The notes below the pieces were generated by a model. It was not told the DNA's origin. It worked only from the letters and a program-made list of their open reading frames with translations, and ran no database searches. Source: Thalassiosira profunda (taxonomy: Eukaryota > Bacillariophyta > Thalassiosirophyceae > Thalassiosirales > Thalassiosiraceae). From it: DNA of 11,442 bases. Positions 9,101 to 11,442 of this stretch are shown piece after piece (position 1 is the stretch's first letter; each line of letters begins with the position of its first letter). A program made the translations under genes and the position numbers. Location: assembly GCA_036939355.1 (NCBI GenBank), contig JALLAP010000617.1, forward strand, positions 1 to 11,442, given 5' to 3'.

Positions 9101-10900
9101 GGTCCGCGCTCCCTCTGGATATGCACAGCACAACCCTGAAAGTATATCAAAGGAAGCGCCGTGGAGGGCGGCAATGTGCAGAGGAAGGATCGTGCTCGCC
9201 GTTGGGCCTGGCGCGGAGTGGAGCGATCGCAGCGAGGCGCCCACGTCATCGCCACCGCCGCGGGCCGAAGCAGACAGGCCGTTGGCTCCGGTGGCCGCGG
9301 TGGCCAGCCTCGCCTCCGGATTGTTATTCTGGATCGCTGCCACGATAGGTTCCAGCAACGCCGAGATGGCGCCGCAGTGCTCCTCGTTGAGGAAGACGCT
9401 GGCGTCCTCCGATCCCAGGGAATCGCCGCTGGACAGCGTGTGCGCCCCCGGCGGCGATTGATGATGAGTCGCAGCGGACATGTATCGCCGGTGGAGGAGG
9501 TGCACGGCCAGATCCCGGCCGTAGCACCCTCCCGTATCGGGAAACAGTCCAATCTCGGCTTCGTCGTCCGGCAGGACGGCATTTCTGTTGACGTCCCATT
9601 CGTAGCTATTGCTGGAGTCCCCGGGCTGAAACGGGGGCAACACCGGCGTCCACGCTGCAGACGGAAAGGCCTCCACGAGAGCGCGGAGTATCGATTCATT
9701 AGCCCACGGGCAGGCGGCAGCGCGGTGGAGGGGCAGCCGGCCCCGATCGTCGCGGGCGCGCAATGCACGGCGGACGGCTGATTGGATGGCTGATGTCTTC
9801 TCCTCCGCCTTTTTGGACGTATCAATGTCGATGCCCAGTAAGGTCTGCACCAAGCCCAATCCATCCGCCATATCTCCCATTTTTCCGGCGCCTCGGTCCT
9901 CGAACAGAGAATGAAGCGGTGTTTGCTTCCACCTGTCCGTCGTGGCCAGTCCATCCGGATGTGCCATAATCAATAATTGCAGCACCTCCCATGCCTCCTC
10001 CTGCTGCTGCTGCTGCGTCTCGCCCCTTTTACTCTTGCCGACCACCGCGCCATACCGATTGCGGACGATAGGGGTGGCGTCCCGCTCCATCCTTCGTCGC
10101 TGCGGAGGTGCAAAACTGGGAACTTCAATGTTCCGCCCGGTGTGCCTGCTCTCCGATCCATTCGGCCCACCGCCTCTCTTCCGGCAAGTTGCCAGATGCA
10201 GTGGTAAGCGGCCATTGCGGTCGGGAATCCGGCACGCATTTGGACACGCCCGTATCAGCAGGGATATAGCATCAGGAGGGGCATTGCCGCATGCAATCAG
10301 GAGGGGGGTCGACCTGTCCTGCCCTTCCCTCGCCACCAGCTGCCGCTTCAACGATGCAACTCGCTCGGGGGACATACCATTGTCAGGGTTGTGAGTGCTG
10401 CAATGGCTGCCCTCGTCGTCGCCGTGGGTCGAGGAGGGGGCCGCGTTGACCACGGAGCTCGAGGCAGAGGCGGAGTCCTCTTCTGCCTTTCGTGCTGGCA
10501 ACTCTTTCCCCCGCCCCTCCTCCCCGCTGGAATACCCGGCAGGCGCGCTGGAACCCCCAAGACGCCCCTCCCCCAAAATCTCCTCGTAGCTACATCCCAA
10601 ATTTTCCTCGTCGAACCAGCTCTCCGACGAATTGGATGCATCGCTCACATCAATCGATCGCGTATTCTCGGTGGCCGTACGGCGATCGCTCGACGGAGCC
10701 GTGGTGGCGGTGGGGGCGAGGGAGGCGCGGTGTCTGCCCTTTGTCCCGGGACGATGGTATGTGTGCGGCTGTTTCCCATCACCACCCTGCGCCGCGCCCT
10801 CGGCCTCGAGGAGCGACGTCAGCACCGCCCGGACTTCGGACCAACTGGCCTCGGCGCAGAGGACGTGCAGCTCGCCCTCAAACTTGGTCGGCTTGCCCAT
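3191..10900 (-). CDS. Giant ankyrin repeat / F-box-like / pseudokinase protein, four exons
   Basis: Exons are 10900-7366, 7285-7015, 6938-5788 and 5706-3191. They total 7,473 nt, an exact 2,490 codons plus stop. Domain order: a helical start LHVLCAEASW (11-20) typical of an ankyrin cap; a low-complexity acidic/Ser region; a first set of degenerate ankyrin repeats (about 195-625; LPLHLAT, TPLHSLF, LPLHRAA, LPLHIAA); an F-box-like helix set (about 781-826; VLSFLDAGDALAYSSTCRRV); a beta-rich domain (about 830-988); a second ankyrin set (about 990-1178); FLGRY (1399-1403); a kinase fold (about 1520-1945) with VVIK Lys1543, a catalytic loop HMNLQLSN (1656-1663), DFG (1676-1678), PPE (1705-1707) and DVWIFG (1863-1868); a helical region; a coiled coil (about 2360-2405); and a Lys/Arg tail (2471-2481) that may be a nuclear signal. 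HRD is replaced by HMN and the loop Lys by Gln, so I predict a pseudokinase scaffold. The order resembles predicted diatom/stramenopile proteins I recall, unchecked. The N-terminal and kinase parts could be annotated as two genes, but the intron phases argue for one. Confidence 0.82.
5707..5787 (-). other. In-frame 81-nt intron inside the pseudokinase catalytic region
   Basis: On the minus strand the donor is CAAG/GTGAGC and the acceptor CCAACATAG/GC. CTCAC, a branch-like motif, sits about 26 bases before the acceptor. The 27 intron codons contain no stop, so the ORF runs through them. Removing them joins LHEQ directly to GIAHMNLQLSNVLL, the standard spacing of a kinase 'LHexGIxHxxLxxxNxLL' segment. 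That fit is strong evidence for an intron. Confidence 0.9.
6939..7014 (-). other. Frame-restoring 76-nt intron in the giant gene
   Basis: The donor GTGAGC lies in the codon context GCAGA/GTGAGC, and its TGA would otherwise end the reading frame at 7011. The acceptor is a pyrimidine-rich tract ending GATTGCAG. CTCAC lies about 27 bases before it. The length leaves remainder 1 on division by 3, which is the shift needed to return from the exon 2 frame to the pseudokinase frame. The junction forms Asp1269 before FNLRSDLIF. Confidence 0.85.
7286..7365 (-). other. Frame-shifting 80-nt intron at the end of the second ankyrin set
   Basis: The donor GTGAGT follows the codons for LPLH (ends at residue 1178); the acceptor is AAACTCACAG. 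A CTCAC branch-like motif lies about 29 bases before it. Unspliced reading leaves the ankyrin consensus and ends at 7109 after a stretch with no domain character. Splicing gives Ile1179 followed by AAEYRCQF and continues to 7015. Confidence 0.87.
10001..10015 (-). repeat. Short CTG/CAG trinucleotide repeat (5 units) within coding sequence
   Basis: Five CTG units on the plus strand read as five CAG codons on the minus strand and encode Gln296-Gln300 in a linker between ankyrin repeats of the giant protein. It is short, and could vary in length between alleles. Confidence 0.75.
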
Positions 10901-11087
10901 CCTTACAACAATTTCGGGGTATCTCGCCCTCGGTGGTATCTTGCAAAAATCCTCTCGAGCTCCCTACATACGTCAGGTTACGCTGCCCTGTCCATAGCCG
11001 ACGGCCCTCTGCAGATTCTGCGGAGAGGCTGGCTGCTTATGCCGACGCCCGCGCTGGCTGGAGAGGCGGCGGGGCAGGGCGGGGCCC
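10901..11087. promoter_or_regulatory. Divergent (bidirectional) promoter region
   Basis: Only 187 bases separate the ATG of the giant minus-strand gene (10900) from the best start of the plus-strand gene (11088), so both promoters and leaders must share this space. ACGTCA (10970-10975) matches the bZIP/cAMP-response core TGACGT on the other strand; this core is known in CO2-responsive promoters of the diatom Phaeodactylum. I see no TATA box. The right half is G/C-rich. Confidence 0.5.
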
Positions 11088-11442
11088 ATGTTCCTCCGCT
11101 CGCTCGAGGGCTCAACTTTTGCCAGAGCTCTAGCCGCCATCAACATGTGAAGGAATCAGTACCAAAAACTCACTCCCTCCGTCCGTCTTGTCCTCCCCCC
11201 CGGCCCCGCTCGCGCGGCAGCCAAAATCCAAAATCCCGGTTCGATGCCCTTGAAAGGCGTGGCGAGGCCTTTCTCGAGGAGGCCAAGCGGGTGGTGGGGG
11301 AAAGCGACATGACAATCGGCCTCGTGGCAAACTGCATGTACAATTTCAATCTCCCGATCCTCCAGTGCTCGGCGACCGTGTTCGACGCCGACGCCGGCGA
11401 CGACGCCCCGGGCAGCTTGTTTGGCAAGAAGCACGAGCGGGT
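11088..11442 (+). CDS. Partial gene of unknown function, first exon and start of second
   Basis: The preferred model is exon 1 at 11088-11146 and exon 2 from 11221 to the right edge, giving 93 codons so far. It starts MFLRSLEGSTFARALAAIN and continues into ALERRGEAFLEEAKRVVGE and a hydrophobic stretch around TIGLVANCMYNFNLP. Exon 2 looks like real protein: its frame is open to the edge and alternates helix-like charged and hydrophobic patches. The N-terminus is arginine-containing and amphipathic, so a mitochondrial or plastid-linked presequence is possible but unproven. The competing model is an unspliced start at ATG 11039 in the exon 2 frame, which needs a poorly protein-like Pro/Arg/Ser stretch encoded by the pyrimidine tract. 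I recognise no family. Confidence 0.6.
11147..11220 (+). other. Probable 74-nt intron in the right-edge gene
   Basis: The donor is GTGAAG and the acceptor GCGCGGCAG, after a long C/T-rich tract (about 11171-11210). CTCAC (11169-11173) is a branch-like motif matching those in the minus-strand introns, though 48 bases from the acceptor rather than 24-29. The length fits the other introns here. Splicing moves the ATG 11088 frame, which would stop at TGA 11148-11150, into the open exon 2 frame. Confidence 0.6.

Noticed and set aside
9064..9954. A 296-codon minus-strand ORF in another frame of the giant gene
   Set aside because: It overlaps the first ankyrin set in a different frame. Its protein is Arg/Pro/Ser-rich with no repeat pattern, whereas the chosen frame has PLHxA ankyrin motifs.
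10642..10647. GTGAGC donor-like site on the minus strand in the N-terminal low-complexity region
   Set aside because: No pyrimidine-rich acceptor follows at the 74-81 nt spacing seen here, and the reading frame stays open.
11039..11220. Unspliced start at ATG 11039 for the right-edge gene
   Set aside because: It keeps the frame open, but encodes a Pro/Arg/Ser stretch from a pyrimidine tract that looks like an intron end. Kept only as the alternative model.

Overview
This window looks like compact nuclear DNA of a eukaryote, probably a stramenopile (heterokont) alga and most likely a diatom. The evidence is short spliceosomal introns (74-81 nt) with GTGAG-type donors, a signal-peptide gene interrupted by an intron, closely packed genes on both strands, and a giant ankyrin/F-box-like/kinase-like protein of a type I recall from predicted diatom and related proteomes. 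I could not run a search, so the lineage is an inference. I see no tRNA, rRNA, CRISPR array, transposon or virus-like gene.

Layout. (1) Left edge to 1515, plus strand: an intronless gene for a membrane-anchored nucleotide-sugar epimerase/dehydratase of the extended SDR family. (2) 1516-1869: an intergenic region with a perfect 11-bp hairpin and a pair of 10-bp direct repeats just upstream of the next gene. (3) 1870-2982, plus strand: a two-exon gene for a secreted cysteine-rich preproprotein with two basic processing sites, each followed by Ser-Cys-Gly. (4) 2983-3190: a short convergent 3' region. (5) 10900 down to 3191, minus strand: what looks like two large genes is best read as one four-exon gene of 2,490 codons. 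It encodes ankyrin repeats, an F-box-like segment, a beta-rich domain, more ankyrin repeats, a pseudokinase, a coiled coil and a basic tail. Two introns (80 and 76 nt) change the reading frame and then restore it. A third (81 nt) is in frame and stop-free, so ORF reading alone cannot see it. (6) 10901-11087: a 187-bp divergent promoter region. (7) 11088 to the right edge, plus strand: the start of an unidentified gene with one 74-nt intron.

The genes do not form an operon or an obvious pathway. The epimerase points to the secretory/Golgi system, and the cysteine-rich protein would pass through the same system. The giant protein looks like a scaffold or signalling adaptor: it has protein-interaction repeats and a kinase fold whose HRD aspartate is replaced by asparagine. 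The most notable points are the reconstruction of this gene, the degenerate catalytic loop assembled exactly across the hidden intron, and the twin processing sites of the secreted protein.
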